From CAIUSP01 sp964594365 (GTDB lineage: Bacteria > Actinomycetota > Thermoleophilia > Solirubrobacterales > 70-9), in contig CAZQMB010000001.1 of the NCBI GenBank assembly GCA_964594365.1, positions 248,001 to 312,000 of the forward strand: a DNA stretch of 64,000 nt. Direction: 5' to 3'. Below, in pieces: positions 7,656 through 16,248 of the stretch. The number at the start of each line of letters is the position of its first letter. Position 1 is the stretch's first letter. The notes under the pieces are model-generated. The model searched no databases and was not told the DNA's origin. It saw nothing but the letters and a program-made list of their open reading frames with translations. Position numbers and translations under genes: made by a program.

Positions 7656-8926
7656 CGCGGCCTCTCCTCCCGCTCCCAGGCAAGCGCCAGCCCTATCCGC
7701 TGATCGGTGGTGGGATGCGTGCCGAAGAGGAACTGACTCCACCCAGGAGGATCGGGCTGGGTGAGGTTCTGTTCCGCGAGTCTTCGCTGGAGGCCGATCA
7801 GGGCGCCGGGCGAATCGGTCAACTCGAGAGCGCGCACGTCGGCGTTCCGCTCGACTGCTCGCGAGAGACCGTTCCCGACCGTCTGGACGAATGTGATGGC
7901 GATCGCGAGCGCGAGCACCAGCGCCGGGAGGGACTCGGGCAATCCTCGCGATGAGGTCCGTCTGGGAGCCAGCCGGTCACTCATCAGTGCCACGAAGAGG
8001 ACCGCAAGAGGACAAGCGAGCGCAACCCAGAGCAGTCCTCGCCAGAGGTCGTTCCGTTCGGCATGCGCGAGCTCATGCGCGATGACCGAGCGCCGCTGAT
8101 CTGCGGGCAGACCAGCGATCAGCGTGTCATAGAGGACGACTCGCTTGGTGGTGCCGATCCCGTCGACGAACGCATTGATGCCGGTTGTCCTGCGGCTGGC
8201 GTCCACCCGATAGATGCCGCCGACATCCACGCCCGTTGCTTCGGCCAGGCGGATGACATCGGTTCGAGCCGGACCGGCCTCGAGCTCCTCGTAGTCGTTG
8301 AAAATCGGCGACAGGACCGCCGGACCCGCCCAGGTGATCAGCACTGATGTCGCGATCACGCCTGCCGCGCCGGGTATCCACCAGCGGGCGCCGAACCTGC
8401 GACCGAGCCAGAGAGCGCCCAACAGGATCGCCGTACCGATCGCGACGAAGATCACCGTCGCCAGCAGCCAGTCCACGAACCAGGCTCCGAAGCTCTGGGT
8501 CGACAACCCGACCTCCGCCGCTCTCTCGTGACTCGCGATCGCGAACGGCAGCCCGACGGTCTGGACGGCAAACAGGAGCAAGGCGGCGACCGCGGTGCCG
8601 TAGAAGACGGGCCGGGTAGCCGCTCGGCCCGTCAGACGCTCGCGCAGGCGCTTTGACAGGGGGCCGATCACCAGTGCCAGCAGGAAGAGGGCCTGAGCGA
8701 GAAGCTGACCGAGGAAGAGCCAGCGTTGACCGCTTCGGAAAGAGGCGGAACTGGCGAGGAACCCGGCGTCGAACCAGTCGGAGGCATCCACTGCCGCGGG
8801 GGAGATACCCACCTTCGGTGTCATCAGCCAGGCGGTAAGGACCGCCAAGGCGACCGCTGCCCCCGCCGCTGCCAGAATGCCGAGTCCGCCTGGCTTGGCA
8901 GGGCGATTTCGGGCCGCCCGTTCCAT
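7652..8926 (-). CDS. M48-family (Ste24-like) membrane zinc metalloprotease
   Basis: 424 residues from ATG 8926; upstream in-frame sequence overlaps the phosphoesterase gene and lacks family similarity. Several membrane spans occupy the N-terminal two thirds. The zinc motif HELAH is near residues 284-288 (IAHELAHAERND) and the third-ligand region reads ERNADVRALEL. This layout matches the Ste24/CAAX-prenyl-protease type of M48, used in bacteria for membrane protein quality control. It overlaps rlmH by 4 nt and is divergent from the phosphoesterase gene, with 60 nt between starts. Confidence 0.9.
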   Translation of the reverse strand: MERAARNRPAKPGGLGILAAAGAAVALAVLTAWLMTPKVGISPAAVDASDWFDAGFLASSASFRSGQRWLFLGQLLAQALFLLALVIGPLSKRLRERLTGRAATRPVFYGTAVAALLLFAVQTVGLPFAIASHERAAEVGLSTQSFGAWFVDWLLATVIFVAIGTAILLGALWLGRRFGARWWIPGAAGVIATSVLITWAGPAVLSPIFNDYEELEAGPARTDVIRLAEATGVDVGGIYRVDASRRTTGINAFVDGIGTTKRVVLYDTLIAGLPADQRRSVIAHELAHAERNDLWRGLLWVALACPLAVLFVALMSDRLAPRRTSSRGLPESLPALVLALAIAITFVQTVGNGLSRAVERNADVRALELTDSPGALIGLQRRLAEQNLTQPDPPGWSQFLFGTHPTTDQRIGLALAWEREERPR

Positions 8927-8986
8927 ATGCCTACGATAGTCATCAGTGTCGAACCCCTCGCAGGCAGGGGACACTGCTTCCAGACA

Positions 8987-9730
8987 ATGCGCATCGCTGC
9001 GATTACTGACATACACGGCAATCTGCCCGCCCTCGAGGCGGTCCTCGCCGATATCGACAAGGCTGAGATCGAGCGAATCTGGTGCCTGGGAGACACCGTG
9101 GGCTACGGCGCCTTTCCGAACGAATGTGTGGATCTCGTCCGTCAGAGGTGCGAGGTGAGCCTGGTTGGAAACCACGATCTGGCCGTGACAGGGGAGATCG
9201 ACACCGGACTCTTCTCCCCTTCGGCGGCGGAGGCGGTCAGGTGGACGCAGGGAGAGATAGGAAGAGAGGCACTCGAATTCCTCACTGGCCTCCAGCCCGA
9301 GACGATCCTCGACCAGGCCTCGCTCTATCACGCCTCGCCGAGGGATCCGGTCTGGGAGTACGTACTCGGAGGGGAGCAGGCCGAGGCCTGCCTCGAGGCT
9401 CAGGCGCGACCGATCTCGCTGATCGGGCACTCGCATGTCGCACTGTTCTTCTCGAACACGAGCGGAGAGAGTGCTGACCTCGACGGCGGACAATGTCCCG
9501 AAGGAACCGAGCACGGTGTCGACGAGGGCCGCTGGTTGCTGAACCCGGGCAGTGCAGGGCAGCCGCGGGACAACGACCCCAAGGCTGCGTGGCTGGAACT
9601 AGATCTCTCCGATGCCGGACGAGTGGCACGTTGGCGTAGATGCGATTACGACATCGATCGTGCGGCTCAGGCGATCAGGGACGCAGGACTTCCCGCGATG
9701 CTCGCAGAAAGGCTCTACTCAGGGCAATGA
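8987..9730 (+). CDS. calcineurin-like metallophosphoesterase
   Basis: 247 residues from ATG 8987, chosen because the metal motif begins at once (MRIAAITDIHGN). The other family blocks follow: GDTVGYG, GNHD, and GHSHV, supplying the two-metal site of the YfcE/MJ0936-like branch. LNPGSAGQPRD near the C-terminus is also typical of that branch. Substrate unknown; phosphodiester or dinucleotide hydrolysis is usual. Its stop overlaps the next start (ATGA), so it heads a three-gene unit with a lipoprotein and a Ser/Thr kinase. The ribosome binding site is weak. Confidence 0.88.
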   Translation: MRIAAITDIHGNLPALEAVLADIDKAEIERIWCLGDTVGYGAFPNECVDLVRQRCEVSLVGNHDLAVTGEIDTGLFSPSAAEAVRWTQGEIGREALEFLTGLQPETILDQASLYHASPRDPVWEYVLGGEQAEACLEAQARPISLIGHSHVALFFSNTSGESADLDGGQCPEGTEHGVDEGRWLLNPGSAGQPRDNDPKAAWLELDLSDAGRVARWRRCDYDIDRAAQAIRDAGLPAMLAERLYSGQ

Positions 9731-10197
9731 ATTCCACGACTAGGATCAAGCGGATGTGGCGACGCGTCCTAACCGTCAGCGCAGGCATGGTGATTGCGAT
9801 CACCGTCAGTTCCTGCGGCAGCAGCCCGAGCAACGGGCTGAATCAGGCTGACTCGGATGTACTGCTGTCGGAGCTCGACCAGATCCGTTCCTTCCTGGCT
9901 GCCGGTAGTTGCATCTCTGCAGGGTCTCACGCGGTCACCTTCCTCTCGGAGGTGCAGACTCTGCCGGCGGACACCGACCCCGATCTGCGTCAAGCGCTCG
10001 AGAACGGTGCCCAGAATCTCACCGTGCTCCTCGACGACCCTGCCAACTGCAGTGCGCCCGTTCCCACCACCACCACCGCTCCTCCGACCACGACTACCAC
10101 CCCATCCACCACGACTACTCCTCCGCCCACCACCACGACCACACCGACCACGACCACCACTCCGGGAGGCGGGGGTAGTGGAGGGATAAGTCCCTGA
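9727..10197 (+). CDS. Thr/Pro-rich putative lipoprotein
   Basis: 156 residues. A basic N-terminus and hydrophobic stretch end in the lipobox-like VSSC (Cys about 30), predicting a membrane-anchored exported lipoprotein. A helical middle (about 35-112) with two further Cys is followed by a low-complexity tail of Thr runs separated by Pro (about 115-145) and a Gly-rich end, like a cell-wall-spanning linker. No family recognised. It overlaps the phosphoesterase by 4 nt, and its stop directly abuts the kinase ATG, so the three products are probably made together. Role unknown. Confidence 0.75.
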   Translation: MNSTTRIKRMWRRVLTVSAGMVIAITVSSCGSSPSNGLNQADSDVLLSELDQIRSFLAAGSCISAGSHAVTFLSEVQTLPADTDPDLRQALENGAQNLTVLLDDPANCSAPVPTTTTAPPTTTTTPSTTTTPPPTTTTTPTTTTTPGGGGSGGISP

Positions 10198-11430
10198 ATG
10201 GCGATCGAGCGACGCGGCGAGATGATCGCCGACAGATACAGGGTCGAGGGACGGCTCGGCTCGGGCGGGATGTCCAGCGTCTTCGAGGCCGTGGACACGA
10301 TCCTCGAGCGCCGCGTGGCAGTGAAGGTGCTGGCTGAACACCTGTCGGATGACGAACGCTTCGTAGCGCGCTTCCGCCGTGAGGCACTCGCGGTCGCCAA
10401 GTTGGTACACCCGAACATCGTCCAGGTCTACGACACCGGAATCGACGCAGGCAGACACTTCATCGTGATGGAGTACCTCCGGGGCAAGTCCGGAGCGCAG
10501 ATCCTCCAGGGCAAACGCGAACTCGATGTGGACACGGCGGTCGAGATCGGAATCCAGGCCTGCGCGGGACTCGACTACGCCCACCGTCACGGAATCATCC
10601 ACCGTGACGTCAAGCCCGGGAACCTGATGATCCTCGGCGGCAGTGCGGTAGGCGGAGGAGAGATGAACGTGAAGCTCGCGGACTTCGGTATCGCCCGTGC
10701 CAGCGAGCAGTCGAGGATCACCCAGGTCGGGTCGGTGGTGGGAACCGCCGCTTATCTCGCACCGGAACAGGCGAGGGGTGAGGAGGCGACGCCTGCATCA
10801 GACGTCTACGCGCTCGGCGTGGTCCTCTACCAGTTCCTCTGTGGACGACTCCCCTACGAGGGAGCGACTCTGTCCGAGCTCGCTGTCCGTCAGCAGAGCG
10901 AGCAGCCACTCGCGCCCGAGACCTACAACGCCAACGTCCCTCACGGGGTGAGTGAAGCCGTCCTGGTGGCACTCGAGAGCGATCCGGAGCGTCGATTCGC
11001 GTCTGCCGGCGAGCTGGCCGACGCACTCGGTCGCGGTCTTCGCGGGGAGTTCGAGGACTCGCCTTCCGAAGCGACGACGCGACTCGCGGCGGGCACAGAG
11101 GCCGCCACGAGGATCGCACGGGACGAGACGAGGACTACGGTGCAGCCTCGAGAGCGAAGGAGGCGTCAAGCACCTCCTCCCCGCCGCCGGATCCCCCGCG
11201 ACGAAACGCGCAGGGAAGCGCGCCAACCTCGGGCGAAGAGGTCAGGAAATGCGGCGAAGAACCTGGGTGCCCTGATCGTGTTGATGCTGCTGGCCGCCGT
11301 GGTCGCTGGATTGGTGGTCCTCACTACCGGAGACAGCTCTCAGAAGGTCGATGTTCAGAACGTGGTGCGGGACGACGTTCAAGAGCAGATCAACGCTCTC
11401 GAGCAACTGATCCGCGAAAACCAGCGCTGA
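10198..11430 (+). CDS. membrane Ser/Thr protein kinase (PknB-like, no PASTA)
   Basis: 410 residues. Hanks-type kinase domain at about 9-275: Gly loop LGSGGMSSVFE, ATP Lys43 in VAVKV, catalytic loop HRDVKPGN (Asp137), DFGIAR metal motif (162-167), VGTAAYLAPEQ activation loop end. A basic Arg/Pro-rich juxtamembrane region follows, then one span (about 356-378) and only about 30 extracellular residues. There are no PASTA repeats, so it cannot sense muropeptides as PknB does. The preceding gene encodes a lipoprotein that could be its outside partner (inference). It ends 15 nt from the convergent tgt gene. Confidence 0.93.
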   Translation: MAIERRGEMIADRYRVEGRLGSGGMSSVFEAVDTILERRVAVKVLAEHLSDDERFVARFRREALAVAKLVHPNIVQVYDTGIDAGRHFIVMEYLRGKSGAQILQGKRELDVDTAVEIGIQACAGLDYAHRHGIIHRDVKPGNLMILGGSAVGGGEMNVKLADFGIARASEQSRITQVGSVVGTAAYLAPEQARGEEATPASDVYALGVVLYQFLCGRLPYEGATLSELAVRQQSEQPLAPETYNANVPHGVSEAVLVALESDPERRFASAGELADALGRGLRGEFEDSPSEATTRLAAGTEAATRIARDETRTTVQPRERRRRQAPPPRRRIPRDETRREARQPRAKRSGNAAKNLGALIVLMLLAAVVAGLVVLTTGDSSQKVDVQNVVRDDVQEQINALEQLIRENQR

Positions 11431-11445
11431 TACCTGAGCTCAGCT

Positions 11446-12648
11446 CTAGGTGTCCCAGGGGGATGCGCCCGAGAGGATCGAGCGTTTGAAGTCCTCGTAT
11501 CTGCCGTCACCGATGGCCCTTCGTGCGGCCGAACCGAGCCGCTCCATGAAGGTGAGGTTGTGGACCGTGAGCAACTTGACCGCAGTCAGATCCTCGCCCC
11601 TCACCAGATGAGCCAGGTAGAGACGGCTGTGCTCGGTGCATGCCTCGCATGGACAGCCCTCCACCAGCGGTCCCTCCTCGGTCGTGAACCGGGCGCGACG
11701 GAGGTCCAACCTGAACCGCGATTCGGGCTCTGGGGCGAGCGCGGTCCCATGACGAGCCAGTCTCGTCGGAACAGCACAGTCGAGGGTGTCCACGCCCCGG
11801 GAAACCGCCTCGAGTACGTCGTCTACCTCTCCGATCCCGAGCAGATGGCAGGGCGCATCGGGAGGGAGCATCGCGGTGGTGACCGCGACCACCTCGTACA
11901 TCTGGGACTTCTCCTTGCCGAGGCTGCCTCCGATGGCGACACCGTCGACGTCGGAAGCGCAGATGTACTCGACCGACTCGCGTCGGAGGTCTTCGTAGAC
12001 ACCGCCCTGCACGATTCCGTAGACAGCCTGACCGGCCGGTCCATTCTCCGAGTGCCAGGCGAGACAGCGATCGAGCCAACGGTTGGTCCGCTCCATAGAA
12101 CGCGCCGTGTATTCACGGTCGGCGTGGAAAGGCGTGCATTCGTCGAAGACCAGAGCGATATCGGAACCTAATTTCGCCTGGATCTCCATCGACTCCTCCG
12201 GTCCGATGAACTGCTCGGATCCGTCGGAAAGCGAGCGGAACGAGACCCCCCGCTCTGTGATCTCGACCTTCGCTCCCGATCCGGGCATCTCGCCACGCCG
12301 CCCCTTGATCTCGTCGGCGACACCTCCGTGTGCCAGCGAGAAGACCTGGAACCCACCGCTGTCGGTGATGATGGCCCCGTCCCAGTTCATGAATCCGTGA
12401 AGGCCTCCGGCCCTCGCGATCAAGTCGGGACCCGGCGCTGCCAACAGGTGGAATGTGTTGCCGAGGACCATCTGGTAGCCGAGTCCTTCCACCTCGCGGC
12501 TGGTCAACCCCCGCACCGAACCCTTGGTCGCAAGCGGAACGAAAGCCGGGGTCTCGACCGGTCCGTGTGGAGTCTGGAGGACGCCTGTACGGGCGTCGCC
12601 ATCGCGAGCGGAGATCTCGAACTTCAGGCGGGCGGGCTCGCTGCGCAC
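11446..12648 (-). CDS. tgt: queuine/preQ1 tRNA-guanine transglycosylase
   Basis: 400 residues. A TIM-barrel enzyme that exchanges G34 for preQ1 in GUN-anticodon tRNAs. The catalytic Asp lies in ITDSGGFQVFSL; substrate-binding AIGGSLGKEK follows; the zinc site is CPCEACTEHSRLYLAHL (three Cys plus His). Length is typical of bacterial Tgt. It is the last gene of a five-gene co-directional run (gap-pgk-tpiA-gpmI-tgt), 6 nt after the gpmI stop, so it is probably transcribed with the glycolytic genes. No queuosine biosynthesis genes are in the window. Confidence 0.96.
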   Translation of the reverse strand: MRSEPARLKFEISARDGDARTGVLQTPHGPVETPAFVPLATKGSVRGLTSREVEGLGYQMVLGNTFHLLAAPGPDLIARAGGLHGFMNWDGAIITDSGGFQVFSLAHGGVADEIKGRRGEMPGSGAKVEITERGVSFRSLSDGSEQFIGPEESMEIQAKLGSDIALVFDECTPFHADREYTARSMERTNRWLDRCLAWHSENGPAGQAVYGIVQGGVYEDLRRESVEYICASDVDGVAIGGSLGKEKSQMYEVVAVTTAMLPPDAPCHLLGIGEVDDVLEAVSRGVDTLDCAVPTRLARHGTALAPEPESRFRLDLRRARFTTEEGPLVEGCPCEACTEHSRLYLAHLVRGEDLTAVKLLTVHNLTFMERLGSAARRAIGDGRYEDFKRSILSGASPWDT

Positions 12649-12654
12649 GAGCGC

Positions 12655-14220
12655 CTATTCGCCTTCGGCGGAAGTCCGCAGCAAGCTCGTTCCGGTCATC
12701 TGGCCTGGCTGGGCGATATCCAGCAATGACAGGACGGTCGGGGCGACGTCGGCGAGGATGCCGCCGTCTCGCAGCACGACCTCACCAGCCGTGCAGATGA
12801 AGGGAACAGGGTTGAGCGAGTGGGCCGTATTGGGTGAGCCATCCGGCTCGAGCATCTGCTCAGCATTGCCGTGATCCGCGGTCACCAGACAGGCCCCTCC
12901 GCTCTGGTGCACTGCAGCCACCACCTCGGCGAGCCTGCGGTCCACCTCCTCTATCGCCGTCACTGCGGCCGGGATGACGCCTGTGTGGCCGACCATGTCG
13001 GGGTTTGCGAAATTGATCACACCGAAGCGAAAGCTGCCTTCTCTCCACTTCTCGATGAAGCGTCCTGCTGCATCGGCCGCGCTCATCTCGGGACGTTCGT
13101 CGTAGGTCGCCACGTCACGCGGTGAGTCCACCAGGGCCCGCTCTTCCCCTTCCCACTCCTGCTCCTCCCCGCCGTTGAAGAAGTAGGTGACGTGAGCGTA
13201 CTTCTCGGTCTCGGCCGCGTGGAGTTGACGGCCGCCAGACGAGGAGATGACCGACGCGAGCGTCACCTCTGGGCGCTCGGGCGGGAAGGCGACCGGGTGA
13301 ATCCACTCGTCGCGATAACTGGTCATCGTGGTGACCGGTAGCAGCGGAGCGGTCTTCCTCGGGAAACCGTCGAAATCGGGACTCGACAACGCTTCGGTCA
13401 GCTGCCGGGCGCGGTCCGGACGGAAGTTGAGGAAGATGACCGGATCTCCCTCGGCTGCTCCGTCGTAGTCGCCGATGACCGTGGGTGCGATGAACTCGTC
13501 GGTCTCTCCTCGCTCGTACCCCGCCTGGACGGCCTGCATGGCATCGGGTGCACGCTCGCCCTCTGCATGCACGATCGAGTCGTAGGCCCTCTGGGTGCGG
13601 TCCCAACGGCGATCCCTGTCCATCCCCCAGTAGCGACCGCCCACCGTTCCGAAGCGACCTGCGCGGCGCAGCCAGCGCTCCGCCTCTTCCACGTAGCCCG
13701 CGCCAGAAGAAGGAAGCGTGTCGCGACCATCGGTCATCGCGTGCAGCACGAGATCCGGCACTCCGCGGTCGGCCGCCAACTCGACCATCGCTTCGATGTG
13801 GTCCCAGCCGGAGTGCACGCCTCCGTCGGAGAGCAAGCCGATCAGATGCAGGCGGCCTCGCGCCTCTATCGCCTGCTGGCATGCGGCGAGGAGAGCGGGG
13901 TTCTCGAAGAAGCTCCCATCGGCAATCGCCGCGTCGATGCGCGCTAGGTCCTGCTTGACGATCGCCCCCGCGCCGAGGTTGAGGTGTCCGACCTCGGAGT
14001 TCCCCATCTGGCCCTCGGGCAGACCTACATCGGGTCCGCTGGTCGAGAGCGTCGTGTGGGGATACCGCTCCCAGAGTGAGTCGAAATTCGGTGTTTGGGC
14101 CAGCGCGACGGCGTTGCCGGGACCGTCATCGGCCAAGCCCCAACCGTCGAGCACGATCAGGCAAACCGACGGGACCGGTAGCGAGTCGGGACCCGGGGGG
14201 ATCTCGCTCGCCCCACTCAC
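12655..14220 (-). CDS. gpmI: 2,3-bisphosphoglycerate-independent phosphoglycerate mutase
   Basis: 521 residues. Alkaline-phosphatase-superfamily enzyme converting 3-phosphoglycerate to 2-phosphoglycerate through a phosphoserine. The N-terminal metal site LIVLDGWG is present, the nucleophile Ser is in GQMGNSEVGHLNLGAG, and the C-terminal TADHGNAEQM supplies the other metal ligands. Its stop side is 6 nt from tgt, and its start overlaps the tpiA stop (ATGA). Cofactor-independent mutases are usually Mn-dependent. Confidence 0.97.
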   Translation of the reverse strand: MSGASEIPPGPDSLPVPSVCLIVLDGWGLADDGPGNAVALAQTPNFDSLWERYPHTTLSTSGPDVGLPEGQMGNSEVGHLNLGAGAIVKQDLARIDAAIADGSFFENPALLAACQQAIEARGRLHLIGLLSDGGVHSGWDHIEAMVELAADRGVPDLVLHAMTDGRDTLPSSGAGYVEEAERWLRRAGRFGTVGGRYWGMDRDRRWDRTQRAYDSIVHAEGERAPDAMQAVQAGYERGETDEFIAPTVIGDYDGAAEGDPVIFLNFRPDRARQLTEALSSPDFDGFPRKTAPLLPVTTMTSYRDEWIHPVAFPPERPEVTLASVISSSGGRQLHAAETEKYAHVTYFFNGGEEQEWEGEERALVDSPRDVATYDERPEMSAADAAGRFIEKWREGSFRFGVINFANPDMVGHTGVIPAAVTAIEEVDRRLAEVVAAVHQSGGACLVTADHGNAEQMLEPDGSPNTAHSLNPVPFICTAGEVVLRDGGILADVAPTVLSLLDIAQPGQMTGTSLLRTSAEGE

Positions 14221-14981
14221 GCGGAGGCCGCGGAGGAGGTGATCGCGGCGAAGTCCTCGGGATCGAGGCTGGCGCCACCGACCAGCCCGCCATCGACGTC
14301 CTCCAGCGCCACGAGCTCGGCCGCGTTCTCGGGCTTCATCGAACCTCCGTAGAGGATCCGGAGAGCATCGGCTCCCTCATCGCTCCGGCCAGCGAGCAGT
14401 GCCCGGATGAGTCCGCAGGCCTCCTGCGCCTGTTCGGGGGTTGCGGTCTGACCGGTGCCGATCGCCCAGATCGGCTCGTAGGCGATCACGATCCGTGCGA
14501 TATCGCCCCCTGAAACGTTGGCCAGGTCGGCCCGCACCTGATTGGCGAGCACCTCGTCTGTCTTGCCCTCGCTCCGCTGCGCCTCGGTCTCACCGACGCA
14601 GAGAATCGGTGTCAGCCCGGCCTCCAACGCGGCCGGGACCTTCTCCGACAGCGACTCATCGGTCTCTCCGAACGACTCGCGTCTCTCGGAGTGGCCGAGT
14701 ACGACCGCATGGACACCGAGGTCGGAGAGCATCGCCGCCGATACCTCGCCGGTGAAAGCCCCTGACTGTTCCTGGTGCATGTTCTGGGCCGCGACCTGTA
14801 TTCCCGATCCCTCGCAGCTCGAGACGGCCGCCTCCAGCGCAGTGAACGGTGGGCAGAGCACGACCTCCACCTGATCGAGCGGCGGTTCGAGAGCGATGAA
14901 CGCCTCGACGAACTCGCGTGCCTCGGCGCGGTTCTTGTGCATCTTCCAGTTCGCCGCCATCAATGGCTTGCGCTCGGACAT
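14217..14981 (-). CDS. tpiA: triosephosphate isomerase
   Basis: 254 residues, normal TIM length. Active-site residues are all visible: Lys in MAANWKMHKN, His in VVLGHSERR, and Glu in IAYEPIWAIGTG. The phosphate-binding loop YGGSMKPENA is intact. It interconverts dihydroxyacetone phosphate and glyceraldehyde-3-phosphate. It overlaps gpmI by 4 nt and follows pgk by 4 nt, a tight operon. Confidence 0.98.
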   Translation of the reverse strand: MSERKPLMAANWKMHKNRAEAREFVEAFIALEPPLDQVEVVLCPPFTALEAAVSSCEGSGIQVAAQNMHQEQSGAFTGEVSAAMLSDLGVHAVVLGHSERRESFGETDESLSEKVPAALEAGLTPILCVGETEAQRSEGKTDEVLANQVRADLANVSGGDIARIVIAYEPIWAIGTGQTATPEQAQEACGLIRALLAGRSDEGADALRILYGGSMKPENAAELVALEDVDGGLVGGASLDPEDFAAITSSAASA

Positions 14982-14985
14982 CCCG

Positions 14986-16212
14986 TCAATCCTCCCCTAC
15001 CGGAAGCAAAGCCGCAACCCCGGGGAGCGTTTCGCCCTCGAGCAGCTCCAGCGAAGCACCGCCGCCAGTGGAGACCCAGTCGATCCTGTCCGCGAGCCCG
15101 AACTCGTCGACCGCAGCGACCGAATCCCCTCCCCCGACCAATGTCCGGCCCGGCGCGCCGGCTACCGCCTCGGCGATGGCCTTGGTGCCCGCGGCAAAGG
15201 GCTTCAGTTCGAACGCACCCATCGGCCCGTTCCAGAGCACGGTCCCTGCCCCAGCGATCCTCTCCGCATAGGAGTCAGAGGTGTTCGGACCGATGTCGAG
15301 ACCCATCCAGCCATCCGGGACCTCCGTGCCCTCGAGGTAACGAGTTTCGGTTTCGGCGGAGAAATCACGACCCAGTTCGAGGTCTACCGGCAGGAGCAGT
15401 TCGCAGTCCGAAGCCGTCGCATCCTCCATCGCCCGACTCGCCATCGCGATTCCATCCTCCTCGACCAGTGAGTCCCCGGTGCTCTCTCCTCGAGCCGCGA
15501 AGAACGGAAAACACATCGCCCCGCCGATCAGGATCTCGTCGGCGGTCTCCAGGAAGCGATCGATCACTCCGATCTTGTCGCTCACCTTCGACCCACCGAG
15601 GATCACACAGAGCGGCCGAGTGGCGTGATCGCGGACCGAGACGATCTCGCTCACCTCTCTCTCGAGCAACAGGCCGGCGTAGGCATCCAACAGATGAGCG
15701 ACCCCTTCGGTCGTGGCATGGGCGCGATGCGCGGCGCCGAATGCGTCGTTCACATAGAGATCTGCCAGCGATGCGAGCTCCGCGGACAGCCCTGGATCGT
15801 TGGTCGTCTCTCCCGGCTCGAACCGACTGTTCTCCAGCAGCAGGACCTCTCCGGGCTCGAGGGCCTCGGCCGCCGAGCGAACCTCGTCCCCCACCACGGC
15901 ATCCGCCCGACCGACCTCCACTCCGAGCAGCTCCGCGAGACGGTCGCCCACCGGTCGCATCGAAAGGGTCGGGTCTGGGGCACCGTCGGGCCTTCCTAGA
16001 TGCGAGACCAGGACCACCGCGGCGCCGCGCTGACGGAGATCCTCGATCGTCGCCAGTGAGGCGCGTATTCGGGAATCGTCGGCCACATGCCGACCCGATT
16101 CGTCAGAGGTCAAGGGGACGTTCAGATCCGCCCTCAGCAGTACGCGTTTGCCCTCGACCGGGGCGTCGCGGACCGATCGGCGGTCGAACCCGAATTCACC
16201 GTCCTGCGGCAA
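14986..16212 (-). CDS. pgk: phosphoglycerate kinase
   Basis: 408 residues. The two-domain kinase makes ATP from 1,3-bisphosphoglycerate. Signatures include KRVLLRADLNVPL near the N-terminus, LVSHLGRPDG, the nucleotide-binding ILGGSKVSDKIGVI, and the C-terminal GGGDSVAAVDEFG and VSTGGGASLELLEG. The N-terminus carries a short extra lead of about 20 residues before the first strand. A 36-nt gap separates it from gap. Long open frames on the opposite strand here are composition shadows. Confidence 0.98.
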   Translation of the reverse strand: MPQDGEFGFDRRSVRDAPVEGKRVLLRADLNVPLTSDESGRHVADDSRIRASLATIEDLRQRGAAVVLVSHLGRPDGAPDPTLSMRPVGDRLAELLGVEVGRADAVVGDEVRSAAEALEPGEVLLLENSRFEPGETTNDPGLSAELASLADLYVNDAFGAAHRAHATTEGVAHLLDAYAGLLLEREVSEIVSVRDHATRPLCVILGGSKVSDKIGVIDRFLETADEILIGGAMCFPFFAARGESTGDSLVEEDGIAMASRAMEDATASDCELLLPVDLELGRDFSAETETRYLEGTEVPDGWMGLDIGPNTSDSYAERIAGAGTVLWNGPMGAFELKPFAAGTKAIAEAVAGAPGRTLVGGGDSVAAVDEFGLADRIDWVSTGGGASLELLEGETLPGVAALLPVGED

Positions 16213-16248
16213 GTCGGCTCGCCTCTCCCTTGCGTCAGCCGAGCCGGT

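Noticed and set aside
6368..7954. 528-codon open frame on the plus strand across argS and rlmH
   Set aside because: Antisense to conserved genes, no family features, low-complexity composition.
10060..10165. ACC/ACG-rich tandem repeat
   Set aside because: It simply encodes the Thr/Pro tail of the lipoprotein, not a separate repeat element.
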